64,000 bases of DNA from positions 98,609,895 through 98,673,894 of the forward strand of contig NC_088912.1 of the NCBI RefSeq assembly GCF_963576675.1, in the 5' to 3' direction. Numbering within the stretch: position 1 is the stretch's first letter; each line of letters opens with the position of its first letter. The notes under the pieces are model-generated. The model searched no databases. It had not been told where the DNA came from and worked only from the letters and a program-made list of their open reading frames with translations. This stretch comes from Euphorbia lathyris (Eukaryota > Streptophyta > Magnoliopsida > Malpighiales > Euphorbiaceae). Made by a program: the position numbers and the translations under genes. Positions 45,806 to 56,534 of this stretch are shown in pieces.

Positions 45806-46669
45806 GGGGAGCAAGTTAGAGACGAAATCAATTCTTGGGCAAGATCAGCCTCTAAAGGGCACATCAATCGGTTTCTACCCGTCAATTTCTTTAAAGAAGA
45901 TGCAATAGCTATACTTGCAAGTGCGATCTACTTCAATGCAAAGTGGGTTCTAAGATTTGACGCTAAAAATACAAAGGATGAAGATTTCCATCTCCTCAAT
46001 GGAAAAATTGTAAAAGTTCCGTTCATGAAGATGTCTAGTACGACAAACTATTATGGATCGTTTGACCGTTTCAAGCTACTCAAGATGGACTATAGAAATG
46101 GGAGAACACTCGCTATAAAATACTCTATGTATATCTTTCTCCCCCATGAGAAAGATGGACTACAAGAACTAGTAGAAACGTTCCACTCCGACCCGAGATC
46201 TTTACTGGAGAATCGCGAGGTTCGATATATCAAACTTGATGACGTGTGGTTGCCGAAACTGAAATATGGATATGAATTGAATGCTGACGAGACCATGAAA
46301 GAACTAGGATTGGATTTGCCTTTTGATAAAATAAAAGCTGAGATTACTGAGATGGTTGAAAGTCCAGAGGTAGTTTGTTTATCAAAAGCAATTCAGAAAT
46401 CTTATATTGAGATAGACGAGCAAGGTACAAGTGCAACTGCTATCAGTGCATTAGGACTTAATCGCGGGTGTAGAATGTCGATGACCCCTCCTCCACCGCG
46501 ACCAAGTTTTATAGCAGATCATCCGTTTCTGTTTATGATCAAAGAAGATGTTTCAGACATTATCTTATTTGTTGGAGCTGCTCTTAATCCGAGTTCAGAA
46601 AAAGGAGCTGGGAAGAAGAGAAAAAGGAAAGCAGATGGGAAGAAAAAACTTAAACACCGAAACAAATAA
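45806..46669 (+). pseudogene. Serpin gene 1, exon 2, open, with basic C-terminal tail
   Basis: From the acceptor at 45805 the frame is open for 287 codons: GEQVRDEINSWA, then ILASAIYFNAKW, the VPFMKM strand and YSMYIFLPHEKDGL. The LDLPFD and YIEIDEQGT hinge regions follow, then the closing [14 protein letters not shown] and [10 protein letters not shown] motifs. The reactive loop after the hinge reads SATAISALGLNRGCRMSM; by analogy with LR-type plant serpins the scissile bond could be at NR/G. A 24-residue Lys/Arg-rich tail with KKRKRK follows the normal serpin C-terminus and looks like a nuclear localisation signal. The exon itself is undamaged, but exon 1 is split, so I class the gene as broken. 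Confidence 0.88.
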
Positions 46670-47262
46670 TTAACCTTTTTTTTTATAATTGTTGTTAATT
46701 AATTTCTTGAATTCATCTTTTGATTTTGATGTTTACCATTATATTACATGTCTTTCTCATAATTAATTAAAATTCTTGGTTTTGATTGAAGTACGTTTTG
46801 TATTTGGCTGATTATATTCTAATAAGCAAATCAAATTAGAGCTCTGAGAAATATGTATAAGAATTGTGAGAACAGAACAAAGAAAGCTACTTTATGTGCT
46901 TATTATTGAACATTAAGAGCCTATTTGTTTCGGCATTTAGCGTTTCACTTTAAATGGGATGAGATATAACGTTGTGTTAGATTTGTAAAGCAACTGTCTT
47001 TAGCATTTCTTTTCGGAAAAAAAAAAAAGATAATTAAGCTTCTGAACTTTGCATGTTTTAAGAATCAAGTCACTTAATAAATTACGTTTTGAATTTGGCT
47101 GATTAAATTCTAAGCAAATCGAAATTAGAGCACAATTATTCTGAGAAATATTTATCAGAATTATGAGAACAGAACAAAGAAAAAAAAAAAAACTACTTTA
47201 TGTGCTTGTGCTTTAACATTAAGAGTGCATTTAGCATTTCACTTTAAACGGGATGAAATATA
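46670..47262. repeat. Serpin 1 3' flank with an imperfect local duplication
   Basis: Two related units, about 46800-47080 and 47085-47262 (the second continuing after the MITE at 47655-47770), share the order tttggctgatta, gagaacagaacaaag, actttatgtgctt and tttcactttaaa. No ORF of interest. Confidence 0.65.
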
Positions 47263-47654
47263 GGCTCTGTTTGGTAAAATTAAGAGTGCATTTAACATTA
47301 AGAGTGCATTTAACATTAAGAGTGTTTTTTTTTTTTTTTTTTTTTTTGGCAAAATTAGAGATTTGAGCCTTTTTAGTGGTGTTTAGTGGGGAGAGGTTTG
47401 AAAGAGCTTATTGGGTCCTAAAAGCTAATTTTGAAAAATCTAATTTTAGGAGTTTTTTCAATTATCTTATTGTTCCATATCTTTTGAAAAACGTTTTTAC
47501 CAATATTTACTACACTCTAACCCCAAATAACGATTTAACATGTCCTTATTTGTCATTTTACACAAACAGCTATTAACAATCAATTAAGTTTTACCAAACA
47601 AGTTTACACAGTCAGTTAGTCAAATCAGCTAACAACTATTTGTCAAACAGAGCC
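47263..47654. mobile_element. MITE with ggctctgtttg termini
   Basis: The 392-bp insert begins ggctctgtttg and ends caaacagagcc (11-bp inverted repeats), a hAT-like terminus. It sits in the second unit of the local duplication. The first unit (near 46971) gives the empty site: gatgagatata then acgttgtgtt. No target duplication is visible. Confidence 0.75.
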
Positions 47655-47724
47655 ACAGTGTTTGTTAGATTTTTAAAGCAACCGTCTTTTACCATTTCTT
47701 TTTGGGAAAAAAATAGATAATTAA

Positions 47725-48350
47725 GCCTTTGATCTTTACCTGTTTTAAGGATCAAGTCACTAATCAATTATTTTTCCACATTGAATTCTTGATCATTGTT
47801 TCTGTGATGGATTCAGCGCTTATTTAACTTTTTTGTCGAGTTTGGGCTGCATGCATTGTTAGGACGATTTGACATATTGACATAGACAAATAAAAAATAA
47901 GAGTTTATTGACTAGAATAGATAAAGAGTAAAAAGTAAAAAGAAATTATATAAATCAATTTGAGTAGGCTCTTCCAAACTCGATCTTCTTTTCTCCCTTT
48001 TTGCGATTTTCAGCATTAGAATTGTTAAATCAATCTTTTCCTTTTCCAAACTCGATATAAAAGTTAAATAAGGACCGGATTCATAACAAAATCAATGATC
48101 AAGGTCTCAATGCGGAAAAATAATTGATCAGAGGCTTGATCCTTAAAACGGCCAAAGTTCGAGGGGCTTAATTATATGAAATCACTTCAAAGTCCATGAA
48201 CTTTACCTGTTTTAAGGATCAAGTCCCTGATCACATTGAACCCTTAATCATTGATTGTGTTATGGATTTGGCTTTTATTTAACTTTTTTGTCGAGTTTAG
48301 GCGGCATGCATTGTTAAGGCGATTCGGCCTGTTGACATGGACAAATAAAA
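47725..48350. repeat. Small dispersed repeat family, three copies in mixed orientation
   Basis: Copies at about 47725-47890 (plus), 48055-48180 (minus) and 48188-48350 (plus) share ctttacctgttttaaggatc and tttaacttttttgtcgagtt. A shorter relative is near 47040. The inverted middle copy would allow a fold-back. Family unknown. Confidence 0.65.
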
Positions 48351-48725
48351 GTGAATTGTATTGTTGACCTTATTAGGTACAATTTGGAGATTTTCAACTT
48401 CATAATATTACTGAGTAAATATGTTAGAGATTTTATAACCGGACCAAATATCTAAAAACAAATCAGAACAAGATTGAACCATTGACTTTTATTAAGACTG
48501 AACGAAATTGTACCATTTATTTTATTAGATACAATTCTAGAGATTTTCAAATTCTTGAATTATACCGAACCGTACTTAGCCTTACTTGAAATTATAGCCT
48601 AGCTTATAACCATTAGATATTAAAATTACAATATTTACCACTTTAGAGGTTAAATTACTTCTTGATGCCAACAATAAAAGTGTTTGTGTATTTTATCCCT
48701 ATTTTGATTTATAATGTTGAATTAT

Positions 48726-48841
48726 TTAATTTGGATTAGATTGAGATTTATTCTAAAGATTATAAATTACGCAATCTTCCTATTTTAATTTGGATTAGAT
48801 TGAGATTTATTTTAAAGATTATAAATTACGCAACCTTCCTA
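48726..48841. repeat. 58-bp tandem duplication upstream of serpin 2
   Basis: Two nearly identical units carry ttaatttggattagattgag and attacgcaa(t/c)cttccta. They lie about 100-220 bp upstream of the serpin 2 start codon, within the likely promoter. Confidence 0.85.
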
Positions 48842-48943
48842 GTATTTTACTGTACTTAATTTTTCTTAGTTAGTCCAGATTTATTCCTATTCTTCTCATT
48901 GTTTTCTTCCGTGAGATTACTGTCAAATTCGTGCCTGAATACC

Positions 48944-50589
48944 ATGGATTACATGGAAATTGACGAACCCGAAAACAAGAACAAGACCGAATTCGGAATG
49001 CGAATTGCTAGGCATTGCATTCTCAGAGAAATCAACAATGGCTACCAAAACAATTTGGTATTATCTCCATTATTGTTTCATATTTCTTTCAATTTGGTGG
49101 CTTCTACTTCAACAGGTCGCACTTTACAGCAGTTTCTACACTTTTTCGAATCCGAAAGCATTGCTGATCTCAATGCTCAGTCTTCCCTTTTTATGGAACT
49201 CGCAACCAGTGGCGGCGGAAGTGGACCGATCATATCGTTAGCTAATGGCATCTGGATGCATTATCGTTTCCCAGTGAAGCATTCTTTCAAACAGTTGGCG
49301 GAACATGTTTATAAGGCGAAAGCCGAATCTCTTGATTTTGTGAACCAGGTTAGATTTCTCAGGTTTAGGGTTTAGCGTTTAGGTAAACCATGACAATTTA
49401 GGTCTTGATACGTTATTAATATTATTCCGTGGAGGGAGAGATTAGAACTCAATGGAGTAAGAATAACGTGTCCAATCCGTTACCAAGGTCCAAATTGATA
49501 CTTTTTTAAATATTAAGTCTATTTTAATATCTTATCCCTTATTATTACTGTACTAATTGCCCGTGGCTAAATCCTATGTTGTGGACATACACTTCTCTTT
49601 AGTAGTGTTTCTAAGAGTTGGTTTTCTTGTTCTGTATCCGCGTCAGTTTTGGTTATGTTTTAAAAATAACATGTTTATGTATCCATATTCGTATCTTTTT
49701 CCGTGTCTGTGCAACATAGGTTAAATCTCTTTTTCACATATCAAACTTATTATAACGAACAATGGATTCAATCCATATCAATTGTTTTGCGTAGGGGGAG
49801 CGGGTTAGGAATGAAGTTAATTCTTGGGCGAGAAAAACCTCAAAAGGGCACATTGATCCGCTTCTTCCCCCGGGTTTCTTTACTAAAGATTATATCAAAG
49901 ACGATATAATAGCTCTACTCGCAAGTGCAATCTACTTCAAAGGAACATGGGCTCAAAAATTTCGTGCCTCATATACTAAGGATGAATATTTCTATCTCCT
50001 CGATGGACAAATAGTAAGAGTTCCGTTCATGAAGAACTATCGTAGTAGACAATTTTATGGATCGTTTGAGAGTTTCAAGCTACTCAAGATGGAATATAAA
50101 AAAAGGCGAATTCGACAGTAAAAGATACGCTATGTATATATTTCTTCCCCATGAGAATGAAAAACTGGTACAAAAGTTCCATTCTGATCCAAGATTTTTA
50201 CTGGATAATCGCGAGGTCTCAAAAGTCGAGCTTAAAGAATTGTGGTTGCCGAAACTGAAGTATGAATATGTATTGAATGCTGATAATATCATGAAAGAAG
50301 TGGGATTGGATTTGCCATTTGATGAAAAGAGAGCTGAGATTACTGAAAGGGTTGAAACTCTACCGAATAGTAAGAAAGTTTATTTATCGAGAGCAATTCA
50401 GAAAGCTTATATTGAAGTACAATTGCAACTGCTATGAATTTAACCATACCTGGTCTTGTTCAATCGACAGAGACGGCTTATGATCCACGACCAAGTTTCG
50501 TAGCAGATCATCCATTCCTGTTTATGATCAAAGAAGAGGTTTCCGAAATTATCCTATTTGTCGGAGCTGCTCTTAATCCGAATAATTGA
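48944..50589 (+). pseudogene. Serpin gene 2, tandem paralogue, broken
   Basis: Exon 1 (48944-49348) starts MDYMEIDEPEN and encodes 135 codons ending Asn-Gln before a gt donor. Exon 2 starts at 49795 after gcgtag. The two exons and the intron position match serpin gene 1. Two defects are visible. A frameshift in the A-run near 50097-50103, after LLKMEYKK, brings a stop within a few codons; the correct frame resumes as YAMYIFLPHEN. Second, about 13 bp encoding the hinge (the Asp-Glu-Gln-Gly-Thr part) are missing near 50417-50419. That shifts the frame again and removes the segment a serpin needs to insert its loop. Homology continues through [14 protein letters not shown] to the stop at 50587-50589. 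The basic tail of gene 1 is absent. Confidence 0.9.
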
Positions 50590-50832
50590 AAGATGAAAGA
50601 AATTAGCCTTTTTTTTTTTTTTTGCATCATTAGTTAATTTGATGAAACTTACTTTTGATTAATATGTTTAGTACCATTACATATAAAGATTACTGTTTTT
50701 TATATGTTACATGTTTCCTTCATGTTCCTGTTTTTTTTATTTTTATAGTCCAAATTTCATATTTATGTCCCTAAATTTACAAAATACCTGAGAAGGAGGT
50801 TGATACTATTTTCAAGTTTTGTGAGGAGGCAT

Positions 50833-51129
50833 AGAATGTTTATTTGATGCTCTCGCATCTGAGATTATGGCAATTCGCGAGGCATTAAGTTGGCTCAAAC
50901 AGAGAAATTTACATACGGTATACATTCAAACGGATTGCTTGGTGGCTGTTCAGGCTATTTTATCTTCGGAGCCTGATTTCTTGTATCGGTCAGAGTTAAT
51001 TGCGGGATATAGATTACTTTTAAAAGATTTAGTAGCTTGCCCTATTTTTTTTTTATAAAACGCTCAACGAACATGGTAGCTCATGCTCTTGCTAAAGCTG
51101 TCTGTTCTGAGTCTGTTTGTGGAGAGTAG
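50833..51129 (+). pseudogene. RNase H-like fragment (plant LINE tail or RVT_3-type)
   Basis: The frame encodes ALASEIMAIREALSWLKQ, then a QTDCLVAVQAI segment; a shift in the T-run near 51046-51053 leads to the closing STNMVAHALAKA. This is the usual order of the plant RVT_3/RNase H domain found at the end of LINE ORF2, with the first strand missing. No other LINE part is nearby, so it is probably a 5'-truncated remnant. A short direct repeat (tctgtttgtggagagta) follows. Confidence 0.75.
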
Positions 51130-51802
51130 GATTGTCTACCTTCATTTCTTGTCTGTTTGTGGAGAGTACGATATATAATCCATTATGTGTTCCAATAATC
51201 ACAACAAAACAAAGTATTTGAAATTATACTGTTATGTGCTGATAACAATTAAGAGTATTTTTTTTTTTTTTTTTTTGAAATTAAATTTTATATATTAACA
51301 AAACATAGATCCCGAAATCAAATCGCAACCATGTAAAATAAACTTAAATGTCAATTAGTTCATAAACTGTCAAATTAGTAAAAAAAACATAAAATATCCA
51401 CCATATGATTTATTGTTTCGATTTAAGGAGTTGTTCTTTAGGGGTTGTGTTTTCTTGAAATGTAAGAATGACTTTTATAAGATAAAAAAACTTGTAGTTG
51501 TAATCAGAATTTAATTGTATAATTTTATTATTTTGTTTTGTAAATAAAACAAAGGACTAATTACAAATCTAGCCTAACTAAGAGGGGTCGTTTACATATC
51601 TAACCAACTTTGCTTTCATTTTACCAAATTAGACCATTTCATCCACTTTGGACAAAATTGCCCTTAGTCCTATTAATCGATGGATTGATTTCTGATATCA
51701 ATCGTTAGCGATTTTTGAGATTTTTGAAGTATTATGTTCAATTTTCCGTAAAAATTGTATGTTTTTAGCTTATACGTCTGCTTTTCTCGCTGGTCTTGCC
51801 TC
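51130..51802. other. AT-rich intergenic sequence
   Basis: It contains homopolymer T-runs (51250-51268). A stretch at 51550-51660 (aattacaaatctagcc, catatctaacc) resembles in wording the ends of the Mutator-like element at 4397, but I found no matching opposite end. No gene seen. Confidence 0.4.
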
Positions 51803-52128
51803 TTTCTTCATCTATAATGGTATCGTTTCAATTTTCCACCATTTTCTCCATTGTTGTCGCATTTGTGACGAAATTTGTCGCATTTCGTCACAAATGCGAC
51901 AACAGTTATCGCATTTCGTCGCAAATGCGACAACTCTTGTCGCACTTGTGACGAATTCGTCACAAATGCGACAAGAGTTGTCGCATCTGCGACAAGGGTT
52001 GTCGCATTTGCGACGAAATGCGACAACTGTTGTCGCATTTGTGACGAAATGCGACAATAATGGAGAAAAATGGAGGAAAATGGTGGAAAATATAGAAAAT
52101 TGAAACGATACCATTACAGATGAAGAAA
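51803..52128. repeat. Long fold-back (hairpin) made of tgtcgcattt palindromes
   Basis: The left arm from 51803 (tcttcatctataatggtatc) is the inverted copy of the right arm ending at 52128. Between them run many short units combining gcgacaa and tgtcgcatttgtgacg in both directions, centred on gaattc near 51953-51958. Transcribed, it would form a stem of about 150 bp with few mismatches and small indels. Reading frames on both strands here are shadows of the repeat. Confidence 0.85.
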
Positions 52129-52419
52129 TAGACAATAATCGCAAACTTTTAAACCTCAACCTCTGTTTGCAAATTGGTTAAGCTATAAGTTTTTTTTTTT
52201 TTTTTTTTTGTATTTTTCCCTATAATTTATAAGCAGTTCAATAGAATAGTTTTTTGATATTTATTTATATTTTTTTTATTAAATAATATAATTTTATTTT
52301 TATACGTAGGCTTATGTAGATTAGTCATGGGATGTCATTTCCAAACTCGAGCATGAGCCCGAACATGCATAAATTCATATCGGACTGGGCTAAGCAAAGG
52401 TTGAGTATTTATAAGTCCA

Positions 52420-52699
52420 AGGTATTGTTTGATAAAACTGAAAATTAAGTACTGAAAAAATAAGTACTGAATTTTAAGTGCTGAATATTATAAGTACTGA
52501 AAGTATTTAATGATTTAACTTTTATAAAAAATATTAATTGACAAAGTTTAACTTAAAATGTTAAGTTAAATATTTTGACTTATCAAAATAAGTGATTTTT
52601 AACTTAATTAACTAATTTAAGTGGTGGAGTATCAAACGCATTTAAACTAAGTGCTTAACATTTTAATTTAACTAATTAAGTGCTTTATCAAACAAGGCG
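52420..52699. mobile_element. hAT-like MITE
   Basis: The left end has ttgtttgataaaactgaaaa and the right end aagtgctttatcaaacaa, inverted relative to each other. Flanks taagtcca (52412-52419) and taagtcta (52700-52707) match at 7 of 8 positions, as for a hAT duplication. The 280-bp interior is AT-rich with repeated aagtactga. Confidence 0.8.
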
Positions 52700-52707
52700 T
52701 AAGTCTA

Positions 52708-53628
52708 AGTCCGTTAAGCCCGGTCAGATCCCGACCCATTTACATGTTTATATCTTTTAAAATTCAATTTTTGTATTATTATTTTAAAAAAATATTATTT
52801 TTGGACTCCTCCTTACATAGGCCATGAACAGAGACCTCTCCCGCTCATGTCCAAAAACGGCATGTGCACTTTCACATTTTATCAATTATCATTAACATTC
52901 TTGATGCAATAATTAACTAAAACACTTAAATTAGTTTGTAATTTTATTTTTGCATATTAACCTTGTTTAATTCAATAGTCGATAATATTTTAGTCAATAG
53001 AAGAGAAGAAAGGCGTGGTGAATGTGCGGGCGGGCGATTTTTATTTAGATTGTTTATGTTACGTGAATATTTTAGTATAAATAAAATAGTATTAGAAAAA
53101 ATAAATTTATACCCATGATTTCTTTGTAATCTATAAAATTAATATTGGATTAGTTGGATTACTTAACTAAAATGGCAATGCAATAATTACTAATTAGAAA
53201 AACTAAATTTGCCACGTGATAATGAGAGACAACAATTTTACTTTTATTGAACAAAATACTTTTTTTTTTTGATAGAAATTGGGACGAGATTGAACAAAAT
53301 AGTTCATTTTTACTCTTATACAGTATTTAGCTTAATTTTGTTTTCATAATAGAAAATCTATTTTAATTTTACATTTTTTTTAAATATTTACAAAATAAAA
53401 TAAAAATCTTGAAAAATGATAAAATTGGAATAGGATTTTAACCATAGAATAAAAAATTGAGTTGTACAAAACTATAAGAGAGAACTTCAACGAGAGGGTA
53501 AATGCTAAATTAATCTTTATCTTTGTATTCCAGAGCATAAATAATATATAAATATTTTGTTACATTTTTGTAACGAATTGAACCATATTCCATCATTCTT
53601 CTATATTAAATGAAAATATTATATTTCT
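52708..53628. other. AT-rich intergenic sequence, 3' flank of the F-box gene
   Basis: No ORF of note, several T-runs. Nothing recognised. Confidence 0.4.
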
Positions 53629-54597
53629 TTATTCACCATCTGTGCCTTGTATATAGTAAGGAGGTGGAGTTGTGCAGCCTATAAGAACTGATATCGGCCA
53701 GATCGGTTCCACAAACATAAGACTCTGAATAGAAATAGCCAATTGTAGCGGAAAGGAACAAATCTCTCTCATCTCTTTTCTTCTGACATTGAATGAGTAA
53801 ATGCAATAGTAAACATGATCTGAAAGATATAAAACATCACAATCTATGGGATCTATAGCTAATACACTACAATTGATACCATGTTGCAACGATATAGGTT
53901 TAAAACCATATTGATCTATCCAATCTAAATCTAATATGCGATGAACACTCCAACTTCTGTCTCCTTCAAACTCGTCAAGTCTCCAAATAATAGTAGAGAG
54001 AGAATCTATAGTCACATAGTAGAGGCGATCTCTGCTTGCTCCATACACATTATGAAAACCCTTGATACTAGGTAATGGAATCCTAAGGCACAAATCACTA
54101 TTTGAATCAAATGCAATAAGGGAATGGCTTAATCCACTTATCCAATACAAAATTCCTCCATGTTCAACAGCATGAGGCGTAGTTTCATCAAACATAATTG
54201 TAGCATCAAGTGTTATCGTTAATACCCTCCATTCAATAGTTGTAGACTCGAATATCTCCATGTTCAAAACGTTTGATTCTATTATGGACTCGCAGCTAAC
54301 AATTCTCACCACCTTAAACTGAGTTTGAGTGGAACCATTTGAAGATTCACAGTTTGGGTAGCAAACCATTCCCCAAATATCAAATTGGTCGTGGGTGGGT
54401 GGGGAAGGGAGGGTAAACCATTGCTTCTTTAACGGATTGCAGACATAGTAAAAGCACCGACAAGGATTGTATGTTTTGCTGCATAATAACAATCCATTAC
54501 TCGAAGCTAGAGGAATATTGTGATCGGATTTTTCTCCTTCAATTTCAGGAAGAAAGTTCAAGGAAAACCTTGGACTGTCTGCTGACCATGACCTTGA
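53629..54597 (-). pseudogene. F-box-type protein, C-terminal part, cut by the Copia element
   Basis: The minus-strand frame has SPRFSLNFLPEIEG, NGLLLCS, a CNPLKKQWFTLPSPP motif, HGGILYWISG and a series of beta-strand-like blocks to the stop at 53629. This order is typical of plant F-box proteins with an F-box-associated or kelch-like domain, which present substrates to SCF ubiquitin ligases. The F-box itself would lie upstream and is missing: at 54597 the sequence runs into the SIRE LTR, whose first bases supply the apparent start MWKGVST. The rest of the gene should lie beyond the element, outside the window. The remaining frame of about 320 codons has no damage. Confidence 0.75.
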
Positions 54598-55181
54598 TGT
54601 TGAAACACCTTTCCACATGATTTTGATTTGACAAAATTATTTATGTGAATGATAAAAATATTCTAACACATTAAATTTAAATGCTTTGATTTATTCACAC
54701 TAATGTGTTTGTTCAATGATGAGTTAATTGATTTATAAGACATTAAGATAAAAAGCCTAAAGGCCCATAAGAGGAAGTCAAGCCCAAGTCAACAGATCAA
54801 GACCTCACGGCCCAGGAAGACAAAACGCAGTCGTATCAAGTAAAACGCCAGCCCAGCATGAAGAAGGATCGAGAAGCCTTCGACCAAATAGCTTCAAGAC
54901 GAAGCTGCTGAGTTAAGCGACAAGGTAGTCAGGTCAGCGGCAGAACAGAACCAACTTAGAGACAAAGTATTTCTACTTTGGGTAAAGCTCAGAAGACGCA
55001 GTAAGCTGTTTGGAAGTCTTTACTATAAATGTCGAAACATTATGTTCATCTGACGAAAAGCTTCTGAGCACTGCCGTAGACAGAAGATGCAAGAATCTCA
55101 TTGGCCAACGACACTGAGCACGTCCTGAGTGAAAGCGACAGGAAGCCGTTAGCCTCCAACGGTTATTTCGAAATTCAAAAT

Positions 55182-56500
55182 TGTTGGTCCCTTATAACGT
55201 GACAAGTTAGTTCCAAGGGGGGGATAGGAACTATTTTAAAAAATTTGTCCGTTGAGGCTGACTTCTTTTCTTATGAAAAGGTTTACACAGCGTCACTAAG
55301 TAGATTCAAGACACAAGCTTAGTCAACTTGTGACTAAGTCTGCTTCTTTACTTGAGTCAGGAAATAGCACTTAGAGTCATTCCTGAACTCAGCTTCTGAG
55401 TAAACTTAACTCATCGTGAGTTCTTTACTTAGTCAGTTTTACAGCAAGCAATATATATTAAAGGAGTTTAAGGGTTAGAAAGATATTACTCAGCAGACTT
55501 ATCTTGGTTCAGCCTCTCCGCCTACGTCCAGTCCTCGGAACTCGTTCCGAGCTTTTTGAATTCTCTACTGAGCTCTTTAAAGGTAGAGCACGAAACCTTT
55601 TACAGATAGAAGCTGAGTATAACAAGAGTACCTTCCTCTATACCTCTACTCACTCCTATATCTACGCTGAGTACTATAACTGAGTACTCAGCCTCTCCTT
55701 TCTATTCTTCTAGAAATGATAAAGTGTTTGCCCTAAACAACAATTGCTAAGACACTTTAGATGATTGAAAATCACTCTAGACTTTTACACAATAATATGG
55801 AAATTGGTGTAAGATATTTGCTTTGCTTTTCTCACAGAAACTTCAAGTATGAATTTGGTCAGCGTTTCGACTAGTTGAAGATCTGCATCGATTGAAGCAA
55901 ATGGATGGCCTTTATATAGTGACACTTGAGGCACCTGGTCATTTCGAATTTCGAAATAACCATTGGAGGGAAACGGCTTCCTGTCGTTATCACTCTGGGC
56001 GTGCTCAGCGTCGTTGGCCAATAGGATTCTTGCATCTTCTGTCTTCATCAGTCTTCGGTAGAATGTTTCGACATTTAAGCAAAAGTCCACGTGACAGCTT
56101 CCTGCTCCTTCTGAACTTTTCCCAAAGTAGAAATACTTTGTCTAGAAGTTGAACATTGTCTGCCGCTGTCCAAACTGCATTGTCGTCCAACTCAGCAGCT
56201 TCCACTTGAAGCTTTTGCCTTGAAGGCTTCTCGATCCTTCTCTTGCTGAGTCATCGTTTTACTTGATACGGCTTTTGAACTCTTGAACCGAATGGTCTTG
56301 AAGTGTTGATTTGGGCTTGACTTCCACTTTATGGGCCTTTGGGCTTTTTAATCTCAATGTCTTATAAACAATTAAACTCAACATTGAACAAACACATTAG
56401 TGTAATAAATCAAAGCATTTAAATTTAATGTGTTAGAATATTTTTATCATCACTTAAATAATTTTGTCAAATCAAAATCATGTGGAAAGGTGTTTCAACT
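55182..56500 (-). repeat. Solo LTR of the same SIRE-like family, opposite orientation
   Basis: Read on the minus strand it runs from (t)gttgaaacacc at 56500 to gggaccaaca at 55182, 1319 bp, one LTR without internal sequence. The first base is changed (t at plus 56500 where a is expected). Flanks aaaat (55177-55181) and gaaat (56501-56505) match at 4 of 5 positions, as expected for an aged 5-bp duplication. Its TATA box is at about 55911-55919 (minus). Confidence 0.85.
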
Positions 56501-56526
56501 GAAATCACCTGTGCTTGAAGTGTCAT

Positions 56527-56534
56527 TATAAATA
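56527..56534 (+). promoter_or_regulatory. TATA box of the SIRE-like 5' LTR
   Basis: tataaata, in the part of the LTR downstream of the solo-LTR insertion. Confidence 0.6.

Noticed and set aside
51803..52128. CRISPR-like array
   Set aside because: The units are palindromic, irregularly spaced and form one large inverted repeat in a plant genome. There are no unique spacers.
51759..52159. Cys-rich ORFs on both strands with repeated CDNSCR-like words
   Set aside because: They are translations of the tgtcgcattt hairpin repeats in several frames at once, so not evidence of a protein.
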